From a virus, in IMG/VR virus record IMGVR_UViG_3300046001_005960, positions 1-39,104 of that record: DNA of 39,104 bases. The stretch is one strand, 5' to 3'. Every line of letters starts with the position of its first letter. Position 1 is the stretch's first letter. Below are positions 31,047-39,104 of this stretch, one piece after another. A model generated the notes under the pieces. That model made no database searches. It was not told the origin of the DNA and saw only the letters and a program-made list of their open reading frames with translations. The position numbers and the translations under genes are program-made.

Positions 31047-31600
31047 GTGCGTTTTAAAATACGGCTAAGACCAAGCAAGCCGTTGTTGTTGTCCCAATGA
31101 CGCATCACCTGCCATTGGTCGTTGTTGGCAAGAAACTCGTAAATCGCACGAGTAATACCCGTCTGACCATTCTCACCATTGTCACCAAAAATAACGGTAT
31201 CGTGCAAAAAGATAAAGTGATCTACCCTGTGAGCAAATTTCAATTCAGCCCGCACTTGGTCAGCCGTGTGCAGGGTGTCGATAAACAACAAGTCGCAGAT
31301 TGGAATGTCCTCAAGCGTTTTGGTGTCAGCTTTGGTGAACTTCCAAGTGGTACGCAGGTTCTCAGGTGGGGTGTACGGTGTATCGTTAATGTCAAAGCTG
31401 TGTAGAATGCCTCCCCCGTTCGATTCTAGGCCATGTAACAGGGCAACCGTACTGTTACCAGTCCTAGTGCCAAATTCCACGATAGAACCGCACAGATAGG
31501 CATAGCCTGACAATGTGCTGAGGTGTTCGTTGATGTCTTTGTGCGTACCGTTACGACAAGCCATACGTTCTTGGTAATCTTTTTCTAGGTCTTGGTTCAT
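31043..31600 (-). CDS. Class I SAM-dependent methyltransferase
   Basis: 185 residues from the ATG at 31600. Motif I GSIVEFGTRTGNSTVAL, then HSFDIND and CDLLFIDTLHTADQV, and LHDTVIFG later in the fold. These match Rossmann-fold methyltransferases of the CmcI/Methyltransf_24 type, which modify sugars and small molecules. First enzyme of the cassette; it starts 4 nt after the stop of a small basic protein gene. Together with the fused FkbM domain this gives two methyltransferases in one transcript. Confidence 0.8.
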   Translation of the reverse strand: MNQDLEKDYQERMACRNGTHKDINEHLSTLSGYAYLCGSIVEFGTRTGNSTVALLHGLESNGGGILHSFDINDTPYTPPENLRTTWKFTKADTKTLEDIPICDLLFIDTLHTADQVRAELKFAHRVDHFIFLHDTVIFGDNGENGQTGITRAIYEFLANNDQWQVMRHWDNNNGLLGLSRILKRT

Positions 31601-31604
31601 AGAA

Positions 31605-31727
31605 TTATTTCCACTTAGGAGGACGACCACCCAACAGTCCGTTTCTACGGGCTGCTGCTGTTTTGGCGCGTGATTTCACACTGCCAGCTTTGGCAAAGCG
31701 TGATGGCACAGTTTTCTTCTTTTTCAT
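31605..31727 (-). CDS. Small basic AT-hook-like protein
   Basis: 40 residues from the ATG at 31727: MKKKKTVPSRFAKAGSVKSR then AKTAAARRNGLLGGRPPKWK. The ending GGRPPK resembles the AT-hook core GRP and a common small phage protein. A longer ORF to 31799 with a hydrophobic start would overlap the terminator at 31789-31819, so I prefer the short form. First gene of the cassette transcript. Confidence 0.55.
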   Translation of the reverse strand: MKKKKTVPSRFAKAGSVKSRAKTAAARRNGLLGGRPPKWK

Positions 31728-31788
31728 GCGGGATAAATAACCGATGAATAACCCAACAACTACCTGCAAGCATAAACCCAACAAAAGC

Positions 31789-31819
31789 AAAAACCCCACC
31801 CGAATTAACGGATGGGGTT
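31789..31819 (-). terminator. Intrinsic terminator after the capsid operon
   Basis: On the minus strand AACCCCATCCG pairs with CGGGTGGGGTT (one T-G wobble) around a TTAATT loop, followed by TTTTTGCTTTT. It lies 29 bp after the stop of the small capsid-associated gene and marks the upstream border of the modification cassette. Confidence 0.88.
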
Positions 31820-31847
31820 CTTACTATTAAAACAGACCTAAGGGAAA

Positions 31848-32228
31848 TTAGGCTTGGGTGTATTGTTTCTGGCTGAAACCAACAACGCTAACGGGGAACG
31901 AAGGCGAGTTCGTGCCACCGATAACACGGTCAATGCGGCCATAACGGTAAACTTCGCGGGTGTCCACAGAGACAACTTGCGAGGTAGCACCCGTGATCTG
32001 CGTGAAGGCAACATTGGCATTGCTCCAATTGGAGTTGTCCGACGATTGCTTGAACACGAGGTCAAGGGTGGGGCTGGTGCCAGCCGTAGCGTTGCCAGCG
32101 TCCACACGAAACAGCACGTTACCGATATAACCGTTCATATCGTATGGCGTGCCGTTGGCGGTTGCGGCAACCGCTGCCACAGGGAGGGCAGCGATTGGAG
32201 TGACGTAATTAGGGAGATCGTAGATCAT
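31848..32228 (-). CDS. Capsid decoration/stabilisation protein candidate
   Basis: 126 residues, beta-rich with few charged residues (IGNVLFRVDAGNATAGTSPT, DLVFKQSSDNSNWSNANVAF, ITGATSQVVSVDTREVYRYG). It directly follows the capsid gene and is separated from the next gene by a terminator, which suits a protein needed in capsid-like amounts. I do not recognise a named family. A head fibre or minor head protein is an alternative. Confidence 0.55.
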   Translation of the reverse strand: MIYDLPNYVTPIAALPVAAVAATANGTPYDMNGYIGNVLFRVDAGNATAGTSPTLDLVFKQSSDNSNWSNANVAFTQITGATSQVVSVDTREVYRYGRIDRVIGGTNSPSFPVSVVGFSQKQYTQA

Positions 32229-32267
32229 GGTAATTTATTCCTTTAATTAAGGGTTGATAGGTTCGGA

Positions 32268-34193
32268 TTACTGAGCAGCCGAATCCGTGGAAACACAGAA
32301 CGAAGGCCAGTGACGGACACCGAAATCGGTGAACAGGTTGACGGTAACGACAACTTGGTTGTTCGCCGCTTGGGTGTATGGGTCAACGACGACATCGTAA
32401 CCAGCCCAGTCGAAGAACATAGCCTGACCCCACGCACCGAAGATCGCTTTGTTGGCGTTGCTGCCAGTGGTAGCGATTTGGTTCGTGATGTTCACGGGAT
32501 AACCGTTGGTCATGTTGTCATCACCCGAGAGGAACACAGGGTAATTCGGGACTTTGACGGTGGTCTTCCACTTGGCGCGAACCGTGGGGTTCGTGAGCCA
32601 TTGCATCGTGCCGAGGTCAGCGTTCGCAGACTGAATCTGCTGTTCAAACTTAACGACGTTCGCCCAAGTAGGAGCGGTGCCGAAAGTGACGCTGGTGATG
32701 TTGTTGCCGCCGCCCGTAGAATCGGTGGTAGGCCCATTGAGGATGCCCATAGGCTGCGAACCACCCGTGCCTTGGATACCAGCCAAATCTTTAGCGATAG
32801 CGATAATGCGAACATGGTCGTCACGCACAAGGGCTTCCGCATCGAGGGAGGACTGGGCCAGCAATTGCTTGCTGTAAGCCGTGCGAGCAGCAAGACGGCG
32901 AGGAGTAGCCGCGAGCTGTGCAAACGACTGCTTGGTGTCGGTAACAGCGTCACCTTCAGCCAGCCAGTAAGCGGTAGCCGCACCGGACTGACGTGGGATG
33001 GCGATGTTGCCAACCAGACCGCTCATCGTACCAACGCCGAGTTGGGTGAGGAGGGTGCGGTTACGAAGCAGCTCGATGAAGGAACCACCAAGGAAGTCCG
33101 TCGCAACAAGAGCACCCGCTTGGGAGAAGTTGTTGGTTTGGAGCTGACGTTGGAGGTTTTGACCGTAACGGCTGTTGGCGAGGCTAGGCGAAACGCGAAG
33201 CATCGCTGCCGTCATCTCAGGGTCAGCGTATTCAGCCATATCATGCGGCATGATGAAACCGCCAGCATGGGCTTCACGACGGTATTGCTTAGAAGCAGCG
33301 TCGGAGGCTTCTTTTTCCAGACCATCAAGAGGACGGTTTTGGGAGAGAAGGTTGATAGCGCGGGTCAGGCTGTACCGACGCTTTTCTTTCTTGTTCATGC
33401 CAATGACAGCGGGCTGGCTGACAGCGGTAGCCTTAAGGTGATCTTCCACGACGAATTTGCGGAAGCTATCGAGGGATTCGCCATTCACGATGGCGTCCAT
33501 AACACGCTCGGAGGAGACTTTGAAGTTCTCACCGATAGCGCGGATATTGGCAACTTCATCCTTGCGGGTGACGTTGGCGTTGGAGGGAGCAGGAGCACGC
33601 TCGGCAACCGTAACGGCTGGAGCAGCAGGAGTATTTTCAGCGGACATATTAGTTTTTGGTTTCTCTAAAGGTTGTGGTTGGGAACGACCCACGCCAACGG
33701 AAGCGTCGGCTGGGATGCTGACGAGGCTAATTTCATACGGTTCCCACGAGTCCACACGGTAGCTGTCCCCAGCATCGGTGTTTTTCTCCGCGAGTACCAT
33801 ATTCTTCACACGGTAGCCTACGCTGACCAAGCTACGGATACCGTCTTGCACGTCCTGAAAGATGTCTAAGCCATGCTTGGAGCGGTTCTTTGAGAACCGG
33901 ACAACCGCACGAGCTTTGCCGCCTTTGATTTGGCAGCTTTCCACGACGCCGATCTGGTCTTCAGGGTCGTGGTTAAGGAGGAGAGGAGCTTGTTGACGAA
34001 GACGCGAGAGGTCGCACGCCTTATCGGTACACTCCAAAATTTCATTACCAAAGAAGCGTTCAACCGGAGCTTCAGAAGCAAACGATAGCTCAACGGTACG
34101 TTTGTCGGCATCCATCGACCCACGTTCAACATTGAACTCGCGGGACATGGCTTTTAAGCGACTGTCGCTTAGATCAATTGGTTTTTTATCCAT
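32268..34193 (-). CDS. Prohead protease fused to major capsid protein (HK97 fold)
   Basis: 641 residues. The first 170 form an S78-type protease: LLLNHDPEDQIG (H75), LVSVGY (S124) and EISLVSIPADA (about 154-164). A Pro/Ala-rich, low-complexity linker (about 183-215) and a helical scaffold-like segment follow, then the HK97-fold capsid (from about 340: LVATDFLGGSFIELLRNRTL, IPRQSGAATAYWLAEGDA, GQAMFFDWAGYDVVVDPY). The protease would cut the linker and scaffold and release mature capsid protein. The linker begins at a Met (M183, codon at 33645-33647), so free capsid protein could also come from internal initiation. Confidence 0.92.
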   Translation of the reverse strand: MDKKPIDLSDSRLKAMSREFNVERGSMDADKRTVELSFASEAPVERFFGNEILECTDKACDLSRLRQQAPLLLNHDPEDQIGVVESCQIKGGKARAVVRFSKNRSKHGLDIFQDVQDGIRSLVSVGYRVKNMVLAEKNTDAGDSYRVDSWEPYEISLVSIPADASVGVGRSQPQPLEKPKTNMSAENTPAAPAVTVAERAPAPSNANVTRKDEVANIRAIGENFKVSSERVMDAIVNGESLDSFRKFVVEDHLKATAVSQPAVIGMNKKEKRRYSLTRAINLLSQNRPLDGLEKEASDAASKQYRREAHAGGFIMPHDMAEYADPEMTAAMLRVSPSLANSRYGQNLQRQLQTNNFSQAGALVATDFLGGSFIELLRNRTLLTQLGVGTMSGLVGNIAIPRQSGAATAYWLAEGDAVTDTKQSFAQLAATPRRLAARTAYSKQLLAQSSLDAEALVRDDHVRIIAIAKDLAGIQGTGGSQPMGILNGPTTDSTGGGNNITSVTFGTAPTWANVVKFEQQIQSANADLGTMQWLTNPTVRAKWKTTVKVPNYPVFLSGDDNMTNGYPVNITNQIATTGSNANKAIFGAWGQAMFFDWAGYDVVVDPYTQAANNQVVVTVNLFTDFGVRHWPSFCVSTDSAAQ

Positions 34194-34240
34194 ATAGGGT
34201 AATTTGTTAAGTATTGTTTCCGTATTTTTTGATACACGGT

Positions 34241-34257
34241 CAAGATAGATTATATAG
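34241..34257 (-). promoter_or_regulatory. Late-region repeat TATATAATCTATCTTGA
   Basis: On the minus strand this 17-mer lies 2 bp after the portal stop codon and matches 16 of 17 bases of a second site at 36549-36565. It contains TATAAT. It may be a promoter, regulator site or RNA-processing site ahead of the capsid gene. Confidence 0.5.
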
Positions 34258-34259
34258 GC

Positions 34260-35873
34260 TTACTTGTCTTCCTCTTTGGTTTTCTTTGTAGAGGCTTTGT
34301 CTTCACCGGGTCTTGGCGAGGGGAAGTTAGGATTAGGGTCAGGCAGAATAACGCCCGCTTGGTCAGCGAGCTTTTGCTCCATAGCTTGTTCCTGCATGAT
34401 GTCTTCAAACGTCTCTTGGCTGGTTTCTTCAACCACAGAGGTACGAGACTTGATACGATTGTTGATAGCTTCGACAGAAGCAGCGACATCCTTTTGTGGG
34501 TCAACCCACGACCAACGACGGGGACGGAACTTGTGGTTCTTGAATTTGGCGAGCTTGGTAAATGGGAGGGCTTTACCAGTGTAGGGGTCTTTGATGGTTC
34601 CATTGAGTAATCCAATTTCCAGCCATTTTAAGAACACGGGGGCTTCAAATTTATCAATCCACCACGTTTGTAGGGCTTTGAAGTGTTCACGATCTTCAAG
34701 CAAACCAGCACGAATAGAACTGAAGTTTACTTCAGTGAGATCGTTGGCGATGGCGTAGTAACTCATGTCCAGACCTGCGCCAATTCGACGTAGGCGGGTT
34801 TTGACGAACTCACCATACTGTTCATGCGGGTAGGCTGGGTCGTAGGTCTTAAAGTCCAAGCCGGGAGTTTGGCTCAAATCTTCAATCAAGCCCGGTTCGG
34901 CATCCATGCTTTTGTCGCCTTCGTTGATTTCCTGACCTTCGTAAGCTGGGCCGGGGTCGTTGTAGGCACGAGTGATAAAACCCATCTTAGCTGCACCAGT
35001 ACGGGCTGCAACAATAGCTGCTTCATCATAACCATCGAGCATCTTCAAGTCTCGCATGATACCGCACAGCCAAGTTGTATCACGAACTTGTGTGATACGG
35101 GTACGACGGAAAGGATGAAGGAAGCCAGAGGCATCCATGCGTTCAGACCAGTAACCCTCTGCGTGCCACCATTGTTGATCGCCGGGGTATTCTTTGAGGA
35201 TGTAGTAAGCCGTGGATTTGAAGTAACGATCTACCTCGACGCCCATACGCACTTGCACATCGACCTGACCACCGGGCTGACGAGTTAGTTCGTTACGGTA
35301 GTCATCAATGATGTCGCCTTCAAATAGCTGAAGGGCAAAACCGAATTTGTTAATGTTTGGGTCAACAACCCACTTCACAAGAGTATCACCGTCACGAGCA
35401 GTAGAACGTAGCGCAAGACGACCACCTTCGTTGAGCGTCATGTCACCCGTAACAAACGGGTTCTTCTTCCACTCCATGTAAGCGTTTTCAATTACCTTTG
35501 CGTCGTTGGAATCCACTTGGAACTCCAATTTCTTCAAGGCATTCATGCGCCATTCACCAGCCAAGGAATTGAAAATTATACCGTGGTGGTCGTAAATGTT
35601 GTCTTCCAGCCGAGAGAGGAATCGGCGGGTGTAGGGTTCATTTCTTTCCAGCTCACGGGCACGACCTCGTAAGGTGCGTAGGCGTGTCTTTAATTCTGCG
35701 TCACCAGTGGTGAGGGGTGCTAAGAAGTCTTCAGTAAGACGGTTCCATTCAGCACCAGCATAAGAGCGTTTACCGATGATCTTGTGCATCGGTTTTTGTT
35801 GTCCGCTAAAAGCATTTTTACCTGCTTTCAGTCCAGCCGTAATACGCTGAAGAAAAGGAATGTTGGAAGCCAT
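34260..35873 (-). CDS. Portal protein, lambda family
   Basis: 537 residues. The N-terminus (RLTEDFLAPLTTGDAELKTR, LRTLRGRARELERNEPYTRR) and the later RFRRTRITQVRDTTWLCGIM-type and SSIRAGLLEDREHF segments match phage portal proteins of the lambda gpB type (Phage_portal_2). The portal is the 12-fold head vertex channel for DNA. The C-terminus is charged and Pro-rich (DPNPNFPSPRPGEDKAS). It lies between the gpW-like gene and the protease-capsid gene as in lambda. Confidence 0.9.
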   Translation of the reverse strand: MASNIPFLQRITAGLKAGKNAFSGQQKPMHKIIGKRSYAGAEWNRLTEDFLAPLTTGDAELKTRLRTLRGRARELERNEPYTRRFLSRLEDNIYDHHGIIFNSLAGEWRMNALKKLEFQVDSNDAKVIENAYMEWKKNPFVTGDMTLNEGGRLALRSTARDGDTLVKWVVDPNINKFGFALQLFEGDIIDDYRNELTRQPGGQVDVQVRMGVEVDRYFKSTAYYILKEYPGDQQWWHAEGYWSERMDASGFLHPFRRTRITQVRDTTWLCGIMRDLKMLDGYDEAAIVAARTGAAKMGFITRAYNDPGPAYEGQEINEGDKSMDAEPGLIEDLSQTPGLDFKTYDPAYPHEQYGEFVKTRLRRIGAGLDMSYYAIANDLTEVNFSSIRAGLLEDREHFKALQTWWIDKFEAPVFLKWLEIGLLNGTIKDPYTGKALPFTKLAKFKNHKFRPRRWSWVDPQKDVAASVEAINNRIKSRTSVVEETSQETFEDIMQEQAMEQKLADQAGVILPDPNPNFPSPRPGEDKASTKKTKEEDK

Positions 35874-35884
35874 AGTTCAGGAGG

Positions 35885-36511
35885 TTACTGCCACGGTACA
35901 CGCTGCTGCCAAGGGTAGGCACGGATGTTGAGCGGACGAAAACGGATACCAATTTTGTTGGAGCCACCAAGACCTGCATTAAGCCGAGCCTTAGCTTCTT
36001 CACGACGAACTTCAGATGCGAAGCGTTCACGCATTTTCCAAAGTTCAGAGAGATTTGCCAGAGTGTAAGCCTGACCGTTTACTTGTGCAGTGGTGACACT
36101 CTTGGAGGTAAGTTTTGCAATGGTCGTTTCAATCTCGACCAACATCTTGCTGGCAAACGAGCGAGGGTCTGAACCATTAGGAGTTGCTGCAAGGTTGGCT
36201 GTAACCTCTAGCTGTTGAAAGAAAGTATGAATCTGAAACTGTTGAGTGCCGCTCGTGACATACGCCCCGATGGAATATAATGCAGGTTCCCATGTAGCAG
36301 TGGTAGCAGTTGTAAGCGTAACCTGAAATAACACGTCACTAGCCGATGCTTGCACAGCATCAAACTTGTAAATGTTTTTTGTAGAACGGATGACATAATG
36401 CAGCGTCCAGATGGTTGCTGGATAGTCGTCAATCTGTCGAATCCACGAGACATTATCGCCTGCTGCAATCGTCTGTGGTTCGCGTAATAGAGTTGGGATT
36501 GTTGCGCTCAA
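35885..36511 (-). CDS. gpW-like head-tail joiner with N-terminal beta domain
   Basis: 208 residues from a TTG start at 36511; no ATG fits upstream or near it. The C-terminal part (about 115-185: MLVEIETTIAKLTSKSVTTA, QVNGQAYTLANLSELWKMRE, RFASEVRREEA) matches the gpW family, in which lambda gpW is a 68-residue protein that closes the filled head. An N-terminal beta-rich region of about 110 residues (IAAGDNVSWIRQIDDYPATI, WTLHYVIRSTKNIYKF) is fused to it. The slot between large terminase and portal is the gpW slot. Confidence 0.75.
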   Translation of the reverse strand: MSATIPTLLREPQTIAAGDNVSWIRQIDDYPATIWTLHYVIRSTKNIYKFDAVQASASDVLFQVTLTTATTATWEPALYSIGAYVTSGTQQFQIHTFFQQLEVTANLAATPNGSDPRSFASKMLVEIETTIAKLTSKSVTTAQVNGQAYTLANLSELWKMRERFASEVRREEAKARLNAGLGGSNKIGIRFRPLNIRAYPWQQRVPWQ

Positions 36512-36548
36512 GGTGGTATTTCACTGCATATTCTGTAATCTTATGGGG

Positions 36549-36565
36549 AAATCAAGATAGATTAC
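36549..36565 (-). promoter_or_regulatory. Late-region repeat TATGTAATCTATCTTGA
   Basis: Second copy of the 17-mer found at 34241-34257, here overlapping the large terminase stop codon region and about 40 bp before the gpW-like start. Confidence 0.5.
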
Positions 36566-38583
36566 ATACGCCAACGACCAACAAATCCACCTCGCCCTAT
36601 TCTGCGGGTTGCTCGTGCCTGTTGGCTGCGTGCAACTGCTGGTGAGTCTAGCTTGGGTTGGTCGGGTGTCTGAACAGGTTGCTGCAATGGCTCAATAGGG
36701 TGGTTTCCTTCGTTTTTAAGCTGTTTTACTTCCTCAACCGTATGTTTGGGCGGGACGTACTCACGAGGCACCTGTTTCTTTAAGTTATCAGCCAAACGCT
36801 GCCATGCGATAGGAAACAAGCTATGCACCGCTGCAACTGCGTACACGTTCAAGTCCAATGCTTCGTTGCGTACACTGTTGTTCTCCTTTTCAAAAATGTA
36901 GTACGGCTGACCGTAGCTATACTTCAGAAACCGTTTCTCAGATGCGAACTGTGCAAAGTAATCGGCATCGTAGCCGTATTCAGGTGATGCAAAGTGCATT
37001 GAGCGTGCCCCCGGTGTTGGCAATGCGATGCGGTCATGCAACGTCGATTTGGTAACAGTAACACCAACATTCCAATGCGGTATGCGTGCTCGGTTGTTGC
37101 GGCTGGGCTTTGCTGGCAAGATGGGCGGGATATTTGTACCAACACGATTGATACCCTTGCACGGATACACACCACGACCAATGCGAGGAGCGCAGAATGA
37201 TAGCACCCGCTTGTCTTTGTACCCCATGTCAATGAAGGCACGTTGTATCTTAAGCGGTACACCATCCTCACGGGTGAAGTCTTCCAGCAACAGTAAATCT
37301 AATCGGTTCCAAACATCGTCTAATTCAGTGTCGCCATCGAGTACGACACGTTTGATGCCCCACGATTCCTCGTCTTTGCCAAAGCCTTTAACTTCGCACT
37401 CGATGCGGTTTCTTTGTACGTCTGCTGCTGCCACAAGCGTAAGCACTCCTTCTGGAATTGTGTAGGGTGTGTATTCTTCTCCACGGTCTTCCAGTGATTT
37501 AGCGTCAATTTTGGTAGCATCTTCTTCAAAAGTTTCTGCAAGGAAGGTGTTTATCCAAACCCGCATGGTTTGACCACCACCATCTTTGGCTTTCAAGAAC
37601 TCCATCGCAAACTCATGTAAGCGGTTCTTGTACCCCTTGTGCTGCCTGAACAGCGTGTTCATGCCGTTCAGCCAATACCCACGCACACCATTGAACGGAC
37701 GTGTAGCCACCCAACGTCCTTTCTTAATCATGCCAATGCGGTCAGCGTCGTTCAGGTGCGCTTTGCAAGCTGGGCACTCCAGATACGCATTGATTGGCTC
37801 ATTCTCAGGCCATTTCACCTGACTCCACAACAACGTGTGCTCAAATGCACACTTAGGGCATTTGACCATCCAATGCCGTTTATCAGAGTTGTCGTATAGT
37901 TTCTCGATCTTGCTGATGCCTTTCACCGTAGGCGTGCTGGTTTTCACCTTTACCGCATTTGGGAAACTCTCAGCACGCTTGTCAGCCAACGCACAAGGGT
38001 CGCCTTCGCTACCTGCACTTGCTGGGTAACGGTCAATCTCGTCTTGCATCACAACACGTCTAGGACGCCCTGCAAGGCCAGCAGGAGCGTTTGCCCCTGT
38101 CATGGCTAGGCTTCCACCGGGGAACTGCTTAAAAGCGGTTGTATTGCCGCTATTGCGGCTTCTGGCATCCTTCACCAGCTTCCGCAACACAGGCGTATCA
38201 CGAATCATCGGAGCAATACGTTCTTTGCTGTATGCCTCATACAACTCAACCGTAGGCTGCACCAACAACATAGGTGATGGGTCAGCGTGCGTAAAAAAAC
38301 CAATAAGACAGTTAAGTGTTTCACTCTTACCAGTTTGCGCTGCAAGCATCATCACCGTCTCGGATACATCAGGCTCCAACGGTGCATCCATCAGTTCCTT
38401 CTGGTACGGCAAGCACTTGAACTTGCCAGACTCCGCTGCCGCATCACGCGACAACACACGGTACTGGTTAGCCCACTCGCTCGGTCTCTGTTTCGGTAAT
38501 GGCGGGATAGCATCAAAGATCGCCCGCCACAACCGCTCAACTGGCGGGAGTTGGGGTTTCGGTAATTGGGTCTTCTTCGTCAT
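36562..38583 (-). CDS. terL: Terminase large subunit, GpA type
   Basis: 673 residues. ATPase motifs: AAQTGKSE (about 81-88) as Walker A and VVMQDEID (177-184) as Walker B. A zinc-ribbon-like region CPKC ... CPAC (about 240-275) follows, then the nuclease domain with VAAADVQRNRIECEVKGFG and AFIDMGYKDKRVL. This architecture is that of lambda gpA and relatives that cut at cos sites and pump DNA into heads. The length agrees with the family (about 640-680). Its start overlaps the small terminase gene by about 47 bp. Confidence 0.95.
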   Translation of the reverse strand: MTKKTQLPKPQLPPVERLWRAIFDAIPPLPKQRPSEWANQYRVLSRDAAAESGKFKCLPYQKELMDAPLEPDVSETVMMLAAQTGKSETLNCLIGFFTHADPSPMLLVQPTVELYEAYSKERIAPMIRDTPVLRKLVKDARSRNSGNTTAFKQFPGGSLAMTGANAPAGLAGRPRRVVMQDEIDRYPASAGSEGDPCALADKRAESFPNAVKVKTSTPTVKGISKIEKLYDNSDKRHWMVKCPKCAFEHTLLWSQVKWPENEPINAYLECPACKAHLNDADRIGMIKKGRWVATRPFNGVRGYWLNGMNTLFRQHKGYKNRLHEFAMEFLKAKDGGGQTMRVWINTFLAETFEEDATKIDAKSLEDRGEEYTPYTIPEGVLTLVAAADVQRNRIECEVKGFGKDEESWGIKRVVLDGDTELDDVWNRLDLLLLEDFTREDGVPLKIQRAFIDMGYKDKRVLSFCAPRIGRGVYPCKGINRVGTNIPPILPAKPSRNNRARIPHWNVGVTVTKSTLHDRIALPTPGARSMHFASPEYGYDADYFAQFASEKRFLKYSYGQPYYIFEKENNSVRNEALDLNVYAVAAVHSLFPIAWQRLADNLKKQVPREYVPPKHTVEEVKQLKNEGNHPIEPLQQPVQTPDQPKLDSPAVARSQQARATRRIGRGGFVGRWRM

Positions 38584-39031
38584 CCGTAAATTCTGCGTCT
38601 TTGATGTCCTCCATGCGTATGTTGCCTAGCGCATGAATCTCCTCAAGTAGCTTTGATTTGTCATCCACGCTCAACGGCGAGTTCACGATCTTCTGCCGTA
38701 TTGCCACTGCTGCTTTCTGCACAGCCGTAATCACCAAGTCCAACGGCAGCAAGTTGCCTTTGCGCTCCTCATTCTTTAGCCGTGCGTTCTCCGCTTGTTC
38801 ACGAGCCAAGTTTGCACGCTCGTCGCTCAGGTTGAATGACCCCGCCGCCGCCTGCTCACGCTTAATCATCCAGCGTATCACCTCCGCTGTGTTGTATTCA
38901 TTTGATTTCCCGTTCTCCGCTATCTTGAAGGGCAAACCTTCCCCTTGCCAAATCACAATGGATTTTGGCCCTACGCCCAAGATACCCGAAAGTTCGGATT
39001 TACCCACGATTTTACCGCCTGTTGGCCTCAT
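38537..39031 (-). CDS. terS: Terminase small subunit, Nu1 type
   Basis: 164 residues. An N-terminal winged-helix domain (KIVGKSELSGILGVGPKSIV, then WQGEGLPFKI and YNTAEVIRWMIKRE) is followed by a helical coiled coil (DERANLAREQAENARLKNEE) and an acidic tail that contacts the large subunit. This is the Nu1 pattern for cos recognition. It is the first gene of the late strand; 73 bp remain to the window end, where promoter and cos elements would be expected. Confidence 0.87.
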   Translation of the reverse strand: MRPTGGKIVGKSELSGILGVGPKSIVIWQGEGLPFKIAENGKSNEYNTAEVIRWMIKREQAAAGSFNLSDERANLAREQAENARLKNEERKGNLLPLDLVITAVQKAAVAIRQKIVNSPLSVDDKSKLLEEIHALGNIRMEDIKDAEFTDDEEDPITETPTPAS

Positions 39032-39104
39032 AAGTTCGCATGATTTGCTGGATTTACCTGTTATGGCATATAGGAAACTTTATGGCTAGCTTTAAGTTGG
39101 GTTC
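39032..39104. other. Non-coding right end, upstream of terminase
   Basis: No gene is seen in the last 73 bp. In lambda-like phages cos lies just upstream of the small terminase gene, so a cos-like site could lie here or continue across a circular junction into 1-345. No terminal repeat shared with the left end was found by eye. Confidence 0.35.

Noticed and set aside
32310-33668. 452-residue plus-strand ORF opposite the capsid gene
   Set aside because: Antisense of a confidently assigned gene; sequence has no recognisable fold pattern and results from codon bias in the capsid gene.
34824-35288. Plus-strand ORF opposite the portal
   Set aside because: Antisense shadow of the portal gene.
1-39104. 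Integrase, attachment site or lysogeny module
   Set aside because: No tyrosine or serine recombinase motif is visible on either strand; the XRE protein alone does not indicate lysogeny.

Overview
This 39.1 kb window looks like a nearly complete or complete genome of a tailed double-stranded DNA bacteriophage. The packaging and head module follows the lambda order on the minus strand: Nu1-like small terminase, GpA-like large terminase, gpW-like joiner, lambda-family portal, then an HK97-fold protease fused to the major capsid protein. There is a tape measure protein of about 630 residues, a single tail-tube candidate and no sheath or baseplate wedge genes, which suggests a siphovirus. I see no integrase, tRNA, DNA polymerase or primase. 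The host cannot be fixed from sequence. Most genes lack a clear Shine-Dalgarno site and start behind A/C-rich leaders; this fits hosts that rarely use SD pairing (Bacteroidota is one option) and the Ig-like domains would also fit Verrucomicrobiota phages, but both are guesses.

Layout: (1) 1-474 is a non-coding, low-complexity CA-rich arm that flips to TG-rich, with four iteron-like repeats, followed by a foldable segment. (2) 475-4215, plus strand: small early genes opening in CA tracts (a one-TM microprotein, a GP88-like protein, an HTPGPW-family protein and others), then a soluble FtsK/SpoIIIE-type translocase, a Cro/XRE regulator and an HNH-like protein. (3) 4266-5042, minus strand: a Dps/ferritin-like protein and a small Cys-containing protein. 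(4) 5043-5873: about 830 bp without a convincing gene, with several hairpins and two minus-strand terminators. (5) 5874-11661, plus strand: a tightly coupled replication operon with an SSB-like protein, a coiled-coil protein, a replication-protein-like C-terminal domain, a DnaC-like loader, a stand-alone DnaA domain IV protein, a SWIM zinc-finger protein, a RuvC-like resolvase and a lysozyme-like protein. (6) 11775-39031, minus strand: the whole late region, read right to left: packaging, capsid, a terminator-bounded glycosyl/methyltransferase cassette, neck, tail tube, tape measure, tail tip and fibre, two holins, a two-TM helical protein, a metallophosphoesterase and a small winged-helix-like protein. 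The two arms converge at 11661/11775.

How it works together: the phage apparently recruits host replication machinery through DnaA-domain-IV and DnaC-like proteins, with its own SSB-like and RuvC-like functions, and packages with a lambda-type terminase. The strongest candidates for something new are the insulated cassette at 28575-31727, which includes a fused glycosyltransferase-methyltransferase, the CA-multimer gene starts combined with iteron-like repeats at the left end, and the structured non-coding region at 5.0-5.9 kb. Several genes under 60 codons (475, 5874, 6050, 8824, 31605) were recovered by reading the overlaps between genes.
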